This document shows, one piece after another, positions 8,137 to 14,438 of a stretch of DNA of 14,438 nt. The notes under the pieces are model-generated. The model did no database searches. It was given only the letters and a program-made list of their open reading frames with translations, and was not told where the DNA came from. Source of the DNA: Bacteroidales bacterium UBA2939 (lineage in GTDB: Bacteria > Bacteroidota > Bacteroidia > Bacteroidales > P3); the NCBI GenBank assembly GCA_002349055.1, contig DECD01000024.1, positions 116,783 through 131,220 on the forward strand. Reading direction: 5' to 3'. Position numbers and translations under genes: made by a program. The stretch's first letter is position 1. Each line of letters opens with the position of its first letter.

Positions 8137-8266
8137 TCGGAGTTGATTATAAATGCCTGATTCTTAGCACCATGTCCGTATCAAGTCCGAGTCAACTCCG
8201 TATCAACTCCGTACCAACTCCGTACCAACTCCTACCACCGTCGGAGATGACCCGGAGATGGTACGG
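8137..8266. repeat. Array of 11-nt repeats with inverted flanking units
   Basis: Six head-to-tail 11-nt units occupy 8170-8235, with a consensus close to TCAACTCCGTA (exact or near-exact at 8192-8202, 8203-8213 and 8214-8224, more diverged at the ends). An inverted unit TCGGAGTTGAT lies at 8137-8147. Two diverged inverted units containing GGAGATG lie at 8241-8266. The array sits upstream of the Y-family polymerase gene and could fold as a hairpin in the RNA. Its role is unknown; I saw no clear -33/-7 promoter for the polymerase in 8093-8342. Confidence 0.75.
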
Positions 8267-8342
8267 TTTTCATCCGCTAAAAACACCCGGAAAGAGACTA
8301 CACAATATTACTCCCATTTTGACGTTTTCTCAATGTAAATTT

Positions 8343-9836
8343 ATGACCAAGGAGCGCACATATATCGCCATCGACCTCAAGTCGTTCTACGCCTCGGTGG
8401 AGTGCGTCGAGCGAGGACTTGACCCTCTGACTACCAACCTGGTAGTGGCTGATGCCAGCCGTACGGAGAAGACCATCTGCCTCGCCGTGACTCCCACGCT
8501 GAAGCAGTACGGCCTCTCGGGACGCTCGCGGCTGTTCGAGGTGGTGCAGCGTGTGCGCCAAGTGAACAACGAGCGCCGCAAGCTCGCGCCATATTGGGAG
8601 TTCACTGGCGAGTCGGCCGACGACAACGAGCTGAAAGCCAATCCCGAGCTGGCGGTCACCTACCACGTGGCACCGCCACGCATGGCCTACTACATTGACT
8701 ACAGCGCCCGCATCTATAGTATATATATGAAATATGTGGCGCCCGAGGACATCCACGTCTACTCGGTCGACGAAGTGTTTATGGATGTCACCAACTATCT
8801 GGGAACATATAAGATAACGGCTCACGAACTGGCCCGTCGCATGATTGGCCACGTGCTGCGCGAGACGGGTATCACCGCCACCGCCGGCATCGGTCCCAAC
8901 CTCTACCTCTGCAAGGTGGCTATGGACATCGTTGCCAAGCACATACCGGCCGACAAAGATGGCGTGCGCATCGCCGAACTCGATGAGATGTCCTACCGTC
9001 GACAGCTGTGGGATCACCGCCCGCTGACTGACTTCTGGCGTGTGGGGCGTGGCATCGCCCGCAAGCTCGAGGCATGCGGCATGAAGACCATGGGCGACGT
9101 GGCTCGCTGTTCGCTCCATAAGGAAGGGCTGCTCTACAAACTCTTCGGTGTCAACGCCGAACTGCTCATCGACCACGCCTGGGGATGGGAGCCTTGCACC
9201 ATCGCGGCCATCAAGGCATACCGTCCTAAGAGCAATTCCTTCAGTTCTGGTCAGGTGCTCTCCGAGCCCTACACCTTTGAGAAAGCGCGTATTGTGATGC
9301 GCGAGATGGCCGACGCTATGGCCCTCAAGCTGGTGAGCCTCCGTCTGGTGGCCCATCAGGTGGGCATCTTCGTCAATTACGATGCAGCAAGCTTGAAACA
9401 AAATAGTTACGACGGAGAGGTGGTGAGCGATTACTATGGTCGTCCGGCACCCAAGCCCGCCCACGGCGGGGCTCTCCTCCCCCACCCCACCTCGTCGGCA
9501 CGCATCATCACCGAAACGGCCATGCAGCTCTTCGACCAAGCGGTGAACCCACGGCTGCTGGTGCGACGACTCACCATCACTGTAAACCAGGTGATTGGCG
9601 AGGAAAAAGTGACCACTACGCCTACCGAGCAGCTCAACATGTTCACCGACTACGAGGCATTGGCACGCCAGCGCGAGGCAGAGCAGACGGCCCTCGACAA
9701 GGAACGACGCATGCAGGAGGCCGTACTCTCCATCAAACGGAAATTCAACAAGAACGCCATCTTCAAAGGTATGGACCTCGAGGAGGGAGCCACCGCCCGC
9801 GACCGTAACGCTCAGATAGGAGGACACAAGGCTTAG
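8343..9836 (+). CDS. Y-family DNA polymerase (UmuC/ImpB/MucB/SamB family), lesion bypass
   Basis: A 497-residue Y-family polymerase-like protein. The palm carboxylates are visible: Asp11 in IAIDLKSFYASVEC, and Asp143-Glu144 in YSVDEVFMD. A helix-hairpin-helix-like stretch follows at about 230-250 (FWRVGRGIARKLEACG), and a little-finger region runs to about 415. The C-terminal tail (465-497, lysine- and charge-rich) is conserved in the group often mislabelled 'type VI secretion protein ImpB'. The ATG at 8343 was chosen because homology starts immediately (MTKERTYIAIDLKSFYASVE). The reading frame stays open upstream to 8031, but that ATG lies inside the antisense riboswitch and the added residues look non-coding. 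It heads an apparent operon with the 74-residue partner and dus. It likely acts in translesion synthesis and mutagenesis. It is not the ordinary dinB, which is shorter. Confidence 0.9.
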   Translation: MTKERTYIAIDLKSFYASVECVERGLDPLTTNLVVADASRTEKTICLAVTPTLKQYGLSGRSRLFEVVQRVRQVNNERRKLAPYWEFTGESADDNELKANPELAVTYHVAPPRMAYYIDYSARIYSIYMKYVAPEDIHVYSVDEVFMDVTNYLGTYKITAHELARRMIGHVLRETGITATAGIGPNLYLCKVAMDIVAKHIPADKDGVRIAELDEMSYRRQLWDHRPLTDFWRVGRGIARKLEACGMKTMGDVARCSLHKEGLLYKLFGVNAELLIDHAWGWEPCTIAAIKAYRPKSNSFSSGQVLSEPYTFEKARIVMREMADAMALKLVSLRLVAHQVGIFVNYDAASLKQNSYDGEVVSDYYGRPAPKPAHGGALLPHPTSSARIITETAMQLFDQAVNPRLLVRRLTITVNQVIGEEKVTTTPTEQLNMFTDYEALARQREAEQTALDKERRMQEAVLSIKRKFNKNAIFKGMDLEEGATARDRNAQIGGHKA

Positions 9837-9865
9837 TTTAGAGTTTAGAGTTTAAAGTTCAGAGT
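9837..9865 (+). repeat. Simple spacer repeat (TTTAGAG-type)
   Basis: The 29 nt between the polymerase stop and the next ATG are imperfect copies of TTTAGAG/TTTAAAG/TTCAGAG. From memory, low-complexity spacers like this are common between Bacteroidales genes. There is no obvious Shine-Dalgarno motif. Confidence 0.6.
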
Positions 9866-9866
9866 T

Positions 9867-10091
9867 ATGGAATCTGATTATGAGGATATTATCAACCTGC
9901 CGCACCATGTATCGACACAATACCCACACATGAGCATGGAGGGTCGCGCCGGCCAGTTTGCCCCTTTCGCAGCCCTCACGGGTCTCGGTGCCGCAATCCG
10001 TCGCGCCGCCGAGCATCCCGACGAACAAGTCTACTTCGACGATGAAATGATACAAAGCCTTTACAACGAAAATATTGACGAGGACGAATAA
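9867..10091 (+). CDS. Small YolD-like partner of the Y-family polymerase
   Basis: A 74-residue acidic protein. It contains YEDIINLPHHVS at about 5-16 and MSMEGRAGQFAPFAALTG at about 22-39. I recognise this pair of motifs from the small proteins encoded next to ImpB/UvrX-like polymerases in Firmicutes and Bacteroidota, often called YolD-like. The start ATG follows the low-complexity spacer after the polymerase gene. The stop lies 3 nt before the dus start, so the three genes are probably co-transcribed. The conserved pairing suggests a role as an accessory or regulator of the polymerase, but its biochemical function is not known to me. No signal peptide or membrane segment. Confidence 0.8.
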   Translation: MESDYEDIINLPHHVSTQYPHMSMEGRAGQFAPFAALTGLGAAIRRAAEHPDEQVYFDDEMIQSLYNENIDEDE

Positions 10092-10094
10092 ACC

Positions 10095-11072
10095 ATGAAC
10101 CTTTCACCTTTCACCTCTCACCTTTCACCTTGTCTCATCGGGCTTTCGCCCATGGACGACATCACCGACCTTCCCTTCCGCCAGCTCTGCAAGGAGATGG
10201 GAGCCGACCTGCTCATCACCGAGTTCATCGCCAGCGAAGCCCTCAACCGCGATGCAGAAAAGAGTTTCCGCAAGATGCGCTTCACCGAAGAGCAGCGACC
10301 CATTGGAATACAAATATTTGGGGCCAACGAGGACGAACTTCTGCGCTGCCTCGACGTGGTGGAGCAAGCCCAACCCGACTTCATCGACATCAACTGGGGT
10401 TGCCCGGTACGCAAGGTGGCAGGCAAAGGAGCCGGTTCGGGCATTCTACAGGACATACCTAAGATGCTTAGAATCACCTCTTCCATGGTCAAACATGCCC
10501 ACCTTCCGGTGACGGTGAAGACTCGTTTGGGTTATAGCGCTGATTCCATGATGATAACAGACTTTTGCGAAGCCTTGCAGGATACCGGCATCGCAGCCCT
10601 CAGCATCCACGGACGCACTAAGACTCAGATGTATAGCGGCGTGGCCGATTGGACGATGATTGGTGCCGTGAAGAACAACCCTCGCATGACTATCCCCATC
10701 TTCGGCAATGGCGACATCACCACCGCAGCGCAAGCCGTTGAGAACAAGAATCGTTACGGTGTCGATGGCATCCTTATCGGCCGTGGTGCCATCGGCAACC
10801 CTTGGATCTTCGAGCAGTGCCAGCGCGCCTTCCGTGGCGAGCCTGAAAGAGAAATCACAGTGAAGGAACGTGTCGAGGTCTGCCGTCGCCACCTCCTCGC
10901 TGCCGCCGAGTTTAAGGGTGAGCGTACCGCCGTCTTCGAGATGCGCAAGCACTACGGCGCCTACTTCAAAGGTCTCTTCAATTTCAAACCCTTCCGCCTC
11001 GCCCTCGTCGCCACACCCACCCTCAAAGACACCCTCTCCGTCCTCGACCGCATCGAAGAGCACTATAACTGA
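10095..11072 (+). CDS. dusB: tRNA-dihydrouridine synthase, DusB type
   Basis: A 325-residue FMN- and NADPH-dependent enzyme that reduces uridines in tRNA to dihydrouridine, in the cytosol. Visible motifs: IGLSPMDDITDLPFR at 15-29 (FMN-binding start of the TIM barrel), INWGCP with catalytic Cys103, VKTRLG (Lys142), IHGRTKTQ (His172), FGNGDI (203-208) and IGRGAIGNPWIF (228-239). A helical C-terminal domain completes a normal family length. The only in-frame ATG before the conserved core is at 10095. The next eleven codons are made from a TTTCACC-type spacer repeat, so the first dozen residues are lineage-specific. It follows the polymerase partner by 3 nt. Assignment to DusB rather than another bacterial Dus class rests on overall motif style and is less sure than the enzyme family. 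Confidence 0.9.
   Translation: MNLSPFTSHLSPCLIGLSPMDDITDLPFRQLCKEMGADLLITEFIASEALNRDAEKSFRKMRFTEEQRPIGIQIFGANEDELLRCLDVVEQAQPDFIDINWGCPVRKVAGKGAGSGILQDIPKMLRITSSMVKHAHLPVTVKTRLGYSADSMMITDFCEALQDTGIAALSIHGRTKTQMYSGVADWTMIGAVKNNPRMTIPIFGNGDITTAAQAVENKNRYGVDGILIGRGAIGNPWIFEQCQRAFRGEPEREITVKERVEVCRRHLLAAAEFKGERTAVFEMRKHYGAYFKGLFNFKPFRLALVATPTLKDTLSVLDRIEEHYN
10098..10131 (+). repeat. TTTCACC-type spacer repeat within the start of dus
   Basis: Four to five near-copies of CTTTCACC (one variant CTCTCACC) directly follow the dus ATG and encode NLSPFTSHLSP. Repeats of this type are usually intergenic in Bacteroidales (family recall), but here the run is read as protein. Confidence 0.6.
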
Positions 11073-11076
11073 TGAT

Positions 11077-11106
11077 TGATACCCACTTTACAGGAAAAGG
11101 GTATCA
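11077..11106. terminator. Candidate bidirectional terminator between convergent dus and R-M genes
   Basis: A perfect 8-bp inverted repeat, TGATACCC (11077-11084) and GGGTATCA (11099-11106), with a 14-nt loop. It starts 5 nt after the dus stop and overlaps the last codons of the convergent restriction-modification gene. The following T-richness is weak on both strands (TTGTTAATATT on plus), so termination is plausible rather than clear. Confidence 0.45.
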
Positions 11107-13655
11107 TTGTTAATATTCGACAACTCTTGGATATATTTAAAGTACTTCTTTGTTTTGGCCAGAGCCTTCTCTCTGTTTGATTCCACCGGGAAAGGCACTT
11201 TGAAATATTTGTTCCAAGATTCTATTTTAAGTTCTGGCTGACTGGCAGTTTGTGCAAGATAATAAATTTGTTTACGACATATCTCACTGCGTAAACAGTA
11301 CCATAACAACAAGCCTTCTTCTTCATCCTTCGGTCTAATGACAAGGAAACCCGAAGTACAAATCATATTGTCAAATTCCTTAGGAACATATACCACCGTT
11401 CCTCGGGAAGAGTTATTCAATGCAAGTAGAATGTCACCTTTCCGTACCTGATACTCACCTCGTGTAGGAATTTCGCTAAAAGGAGCTTCGATATATTTGG
11501 TAATCAATCCATAGGATGTAACATCACCTATCTCCACATATTTAAACAGTTCACCACTTTCCAAATACTTTTCTTTCAAATCCGCGGAAATCTTATTCAC
11601 GAGATTAAAATCCTTACCGTCTTTCAATTCAATCTCCCGGCTCCGTTTCTTTTGGTTGAGCGTTTGGTACAAATTACGCAGTTCCGGGCAATAAAAGAAA
11701 GCATCGAATCGCTCTGTGGAAATTTTATCAGCAGGTATAAGCCAGTACTGCATTGGGCATTCCAGATTCTCTTGCGGATCATTGTTCACTTCAATACATT
11801 CTTTCATTGAACCGGTGCGCTGCCATTCCAAATATGCAGTTAAAATAGCATTCAGATTGTTTCTTTGAGGAGTATCACGAAGAGCATTATCATGACCAAT
11901 ATTATTGCTTATAGACATGAATACTGTACCTTGCACATCCTCTTCGTTCATTTTTTTCCGCAAATGCAAAATGGAGGTCTTAATGTTCGCCTTTGCTTTC
12001 AAGAAAGTGTTAAACGGCAATGAATGTACACCAAGAATAACGAACTTGTTTAGTATCCACTTTCTAAGATCCTCATAAGATTTTCCATTCAAGATGGTGT
12101 CATCCAGCACGATAAGCATTTCCTTCCCCTCATTCAGCAACTTCTCATATCTCGTTAGAAACAGCACACTCGATTTGACGGAACTTTGACCTATCGTATA
12201 ATCGAATTGGTCAATAATTCGTTTATCCTCTTCCTTGCTTCTTTGATAATTCATACTGAACGGAGGATTACTCAAAATGAGGTCGAATGAACCATTTTTA
12301 ACCTTTTTAGCATAATCCTCAACCTCTTCTCTTTCTTCATCCTTCATGTCAGGTGTTGGCGTTGGTGTCTCATCAAGACCGTCTCCATGAAAAATATGAG
12401 AGCCTCCGTCTCCATGCAGATACATATTGATTCTGGCGATTCGGGATGTCCGTTTATTCGCCTCGATACCAAAAAGACATTCGTTGCAGATATGAGCAAT
12501 TTTCTTCTTCCGTTCTAATTCGTTTAATCGGTTGTCATTTCTAACACGTCCCATCATGTAAGCCATCGTCTCAATCAAGAATCCCGCCGTGCCACAACAT
12601 GCGTCAAGAATTATTGGGATATTGTTGAGGTCTATGTTCCGCAAAGAAATTCGAGTCATAAAATCGACAACGGAACGTGGAGTGAAGAATTGACCCAAAT
12701 CTTTTCCTCTGACGGCAGCGTTAAGAAAGACTTCGAACATTCGTCCATTCAAATCCTCATCAATGCTGCTCAGGTCAACCTTCTCAAATTTCTCAATCAA
12801 CGCCTCACAAGTGGTTGCCTTTAATTCCAATGTCTCATTCGGCTCAAAGATTCTCTTTTTCTCCCCATTTTTTACTTTTGTCTCTAGCTCCTCACAAAGC
12901 TTTTTGAACAAAATGTCCCTTACTGGATGCTTTGAAGTATTCGACTGGGCTTTTAACCATGCTTTCGTTAGTGGCATCTCATAAGGTTCGGTCTCCGGAG
13001 GATATAACTGTCTCTTTTTATCTTCTTTGATTTTAATGAAGATAAACTTACAAAACTCGAAGAAGGCATCATGCGGAGCCATCTTTTCTGCCTTCCATAC
13101 AAGATTGTGGGATTCAAAAAACAATTTATTAAGTTCTGAAGGAGGTAACGGCTTAAACTCAAGTTTTTGCTCTTTCTTCTCCCCTATTCCCTCATACTTG
13201 ATATTGGTTCTTAAAGCCACGTAAGGAGGCATACCGCTGGCAAAATCGCTAAGTTGAAGGGTCAACAATGGAATCTTGGAGTCATGTGGATATAATGCAG
13301 TTATTATTCCATTTGAAATCAATAACCATTTTACATGCTCTCTTTGGGGTTTGTCACTATTATAGCTTAACGCATAACTGGCTGCTTGTCCCCACGCATC
13401 AAAAATGTTTTTCGTTGGATCTTTGGCTTCTACAATAATACGTGCTATTCCCTCTTTGTCTTTTAAAATGAAGTCTACCTCTTTTTTCGTTTGTTTTCGT
13501 CCATCACTTATTAAAAGCGAAGGAATATGCTCTTTTGGAATTATCGCCTCCATCGGGAAACCTAAATCCGAAAAGAGTCGTTCCAGAAAACGAGTCTCCA
13601 CTTCTGCCTCTGAACGAAGCGAAGAAGAATCCAGCTGAAAAAGAGTACTATACAT
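11088..13655 (-). CDS. Single-chain restriction-modification enzyme (Type IIG-like: nuclease + N6-adenine methylase + specificity domain)
   Basis: An 855-residue protein with three parts. Residues about 1-135 form an HsdR-N-like PD-(D/E)xK nuclease: Asp61 in KEVDFILK, then Glu76 and Lys78 in IIVEAKDP. Residues about 290-580 form an HsdM-like N6-adenine methylase: QFFTP (322-326), motif I DACCGTAGF (351-359), and catalytic motif IV SNPPF (462-466). Residues about 645-825 look like one target recognition domain of HsdS type (VEIGDVTSYG, then YQVRKGDILLALNNSSRGTV). There is no helicase motor, so cleavage by type I translocation is unlikely. ATG 13655 was chosen over the TTG at 13700 because a -33/-7 promoter spans 13671-13701. 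The gene is clearly more AT-rich than its neighbours, which suggests transfer. Convergent with dus, divergent from smpB. Target sequence cannot be read. Confidence 0.85.
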   Translation of the reverse strand: MYSTLFQLDSSSLRSEAEVETRFLERLFSDLGFPMEAIIPKEHIPSLLISDGRKQTKKEVDFILKDKEGIARIIVEAKDPTKNIFDAWGQAASYALSYNSDKPQREHVKWLLISNGIITALYPHDSKIPLLTLQLSDFASGMPPYVALRTNIKYEGIGEKKEQKLEFKPLPPSELNKLFFESHNLVWKAEKMAPHDAFFEFCKFIFIKIKEDKKRQLYPPETEPYEMPLTKAWLKAQSNTSKHPVRDILFKKLCEELETKVKNGEKKRIFEPNETLELKATTCEALIEKFEKVDLSSIDEDLNGRMFEVFLNAAVRGKDLGQFFTPRSVVDFMTRISLRNIDLNNIPIILDACCGTAGFLIETMAYMMGRVRNDNRLNELERKKKIAHICNECLFGIEANKRTSRIARINMYLHGDGGSHIFHGDGLDETPTPTPDMKDEEREEVEDYAKKVKNGSFDLILSNPPFSMNYQRSKEEDKRIIDQFDYTIGQSSVKSSVLFLTRYEKLLNEGKEMLIVLDDTILNGKSYEDLRKWILNKFVILGVHSLPFNTFLKAKANIKTSILHLRKKMNEEDVQGTVFMSISNNIGHDNALRDTPQRNNLNAILTAYLEWQRTGSMKECIEVNNDPQENLECPMQYWLIPADKISTERFDAFFYCPELRNLYQTLNQKKRSREIELKDGKDFNLVNKISADLKEKYLESGELFKYVEIGDVTSYGLITKYIEAPFSEIPTRGEYQVRKGDILLALNNSSRGTVVYVPKEFDNMICTSGFLVIRPKDEEEGLLLWYCLRSEICRKQIYYLAQTASQPELKIESWNKYFKVPFPVESNREKALAKTKKYFKYIQELSNINNDTLFL

Positions 13656-13670
13656 ATAAATATTTTTTTG

Positions 13671-13701
13671 CAAAAATACATAATATTTCCGAATCAACAA
13701 A
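13671..13701 (-). promoter_or_regulatory. Bacteroidetes-type promoter of the R-M gene
   Basis: On the minus strand, TTTG (13698-13701) is followed after 19 nt by TATTTTTG (13671-13678), a perfect TAnnTTTG. Transcription would start near 13664, leaving a leader of about 10 nt before the ATG at 13655. This excludes the in-frame TTG at 13700 as the translation start. Confidence 0.65.
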
Positions 13702-13759
13702 ATTTTTTAGAATATAAAAGACACAATAAAACGCCCTAACCAACGTTAATGCGTTGAAT

Positions 13760-14212
13760 ATGGAAGAAAAGAACATCATAGAAATCAAAAATAAGCGGGC
13801 GGCGTATGAGTACTTCCTGATGGATGAGTATCATGCGGGATTGGTGCTGATGGGCAGCGAGATCAAAAGTATCCGCGAGGGCAAAGCCAACCTTAGCGAC
13901 GCATGGTGCACTTTCGTCGGCAACGAACTGTTTGTCCGCGACATGCACATCTCGGAATATAAGTTCGGCAGCTACTGGGGCCACCAAGCCAAGCGCGACC
14001 GCAAGCTGTTGCTCACGCGTCGCGAGCTGCGCAAGTTGCAAATCAAAATCAAGGAGCGCGGCTACACCATCGTACCCGTGCTGCTCTACGTCGACCCCCG
14101 CGGCTACGCCAAAATGATAATCGCCCTAGCCAAGGGTAAACATCACTACGACAAGCGCGAGACCATCAAGGCAAAAGACTCGCGTCGAGATATGGAAAGG
14201 GAACTGGCATGA
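13760..14212 (+). CDS. smpB: SsrA-binding protein SmpB
   Basis: A 150-residue tmRNA-binding protein that works with ssrA RNA in trans-translation, rescuing stalled ribosomes. Typical features are present: IIEIKNKRAAYEYF near the N-terminus, GLVLMGSEIKSIREGKANLSDAW (about 27-49), the central basic RNA-binding beta-barrel, and the C-terminal tail GKHHYDKRETIKAKD with a final Arg-rich helix that enters the ribosomal decoding site. Full length for the family. ATG 13760 is preferred; an in-frame TTG at 13754 would add only two residues. Its stop overlaps the next start (ATGA at 14209-14212), so it is translationally coupled with the aspartate kinase gene. I saw no clear -7 element for it in the 13656-13759 gap. 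Confidence 0.95.
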   Translation: MEEKNIIEIKNKRAAYEYFLMDEYHAGLVLMGSEIKSIREGKANLSDAWCTFVGNELFVRDMHISEYKFGSYWGHQAKRDRKLLLTRRELRKLQIKIKERGYTIVPVLLYVDPRGYAKMIIALAKGKHHYDKRETIKAKDSRRDMERELA

Positions 14213-14438
14213 AGGTTTTTAAGTTTGGCGGAGCCTCTGTTAACAGCGCCGACGCCGTGCGCAACATGGCTCACATTGTTCAAAGTCATTTGGAATCAGT
14301 GCCTTTAGTGGTAGTGGTCTCTGCCATGGGCAAGACGACCAACCTGCTGGAGAAACTGGTGCCGGGCATCACCACGGGTGACGAACGCAAAGCCCTTCGC
14401 CAACAGCTCGAAGACTATCATCTCGGTATCGTCAAGTC
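14209..14438 (+). CDS. Aspartate kinase (N-terminal part, runs off the window)
   Basis: The first 76 residues of an open frame that continues past the window edge. It begins MKVFKFGGASV, the amino-acid kinase nucleotide-binding signature (KFGGTSV in most aspartate kinases), followed by VVVVSAMGKTTNLL at about 35-48, also characteristic. The enzyme phosphorylates L-aspartate at the entry to lysine, threonine, methionine and diaminopimelate synthesis. The start overlaps the smpB stop by 4 nt. Because the gene is cut, I cannot tell whether it is monofunctional (LysC type) or fused to homoserine dehydrogenase (ThrA type), nor whether ACT regulatory domains are present. Confidence 0.9.
   Translation, partial: MKVFKFGGASVNSADAVRNMAHIVQSHLESVPLVVVVSAMGKTTNLLEKLVPGITTGDERKALRQQLEDYHLGIVK

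Noticed and set aside
8031..8342. Upstream extension of the polymerase frame to an ATG at 8031
   Set aside because: The ATG lies within the antisense strand of the riboswitch, and the extra 104 residues run through the promoter and the 11-nt repeats. Family homology begins exactly at 8343.
8298..9827. A 509-codon open frame on the minus strand opposite the Y-family polymerase
   Set aside because: His- and Val-rich shadow of a GC-rich gene with no motifs. The plus-strand frame carries all polymerase catalytic residues.
13741..13756. Small inverted repeat CAACG...CGTTG just before smpB, considered as an operator
   Set aside because: Only 5 bp with a 6-nt loop, which is easily due to chance; no second copy and no matching regulator in view.
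1..14438. Looked for tRNA, rRNA, CRISPR arrays, insertion sequences, att sites and integrases
   Set aside because: None seen: no spaced identical direct repeats with unique spacers, no transposase motifs, and no tRNA-like arms. The repeats present are explained by the duplicated modules, the 11-nt array and simple spacers.

Overview
The window looks like a piece of a Bacteroidales chromosome (phylum Bacteroidota). Three things point there: promoters of the Bacteroidetes type (TTG/TTTG near -33 and TAnnTTTG near -7) at three separate places, start codons preceded by A-rich sequence rather than Shine-Dalgarno motifs, and a secreted protein ending in a type IX secretion (T9SS) sorting domain. 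Most genes are fairly GC-rich. The one AT-rich exception is a restriction-modification gene at 11088-13655, probably acquired horizontally. I cannot name the genus.

Layout. (1) 24-494, minus strand: cytidine deaminase. Its promoter lies inside the terminator hairpin of the next gene. (2) 578-7714, minus: one 2378-residue secreted, multi-domain T9SS protein. (3) 7715-8092, minus: its long leader, holding a clear cobalamin (B12) riboswitch at 7891-8057 and a Bacteroidetes-type promoter placed so that transcription would start at the first stem of the aptamer. (4) 8093-8342: intergenic, with an array of 11-nt repeats. (5) 8343-11072, plus: an apparent operon of a Y-family (UmuC/ImpB-like) polymerase, its usual 74-residue partner, and a DusB-type tRNA-dihydrouridine synthase. 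(6) 11088-13655, minus: a single-chain restriction-modification enzyme (nuclease + N6-adenine methylase + target recognition domain), convergent with dus. (7) 13760-14438, plus: smpB overlapping the start of an aspartate kinase that runs off the window.

The most interesting part is the riboswitch-giant protein pair. The giant carries four copies of a module of about 110-130 residues whose motifs resemble, from memory, the C-terminal beta domain of transcobalamin/intrinsic factor and the bacterial DUF4430 family. It also carries a domain I associate with Bacteroidota surface proteins of B12-uptake loci. Taken with the B12 riboswitch, this suggests a T9SS-exported, B12-repressed surface protein for capturing cobamide, standing alone without btuB or btuG in view. 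The riboswitch is seen directly. The cobamide-binding role is inference. The other genes are housekeeping, DNA damage tolerance and defence, with no evident link to the B12 unit.
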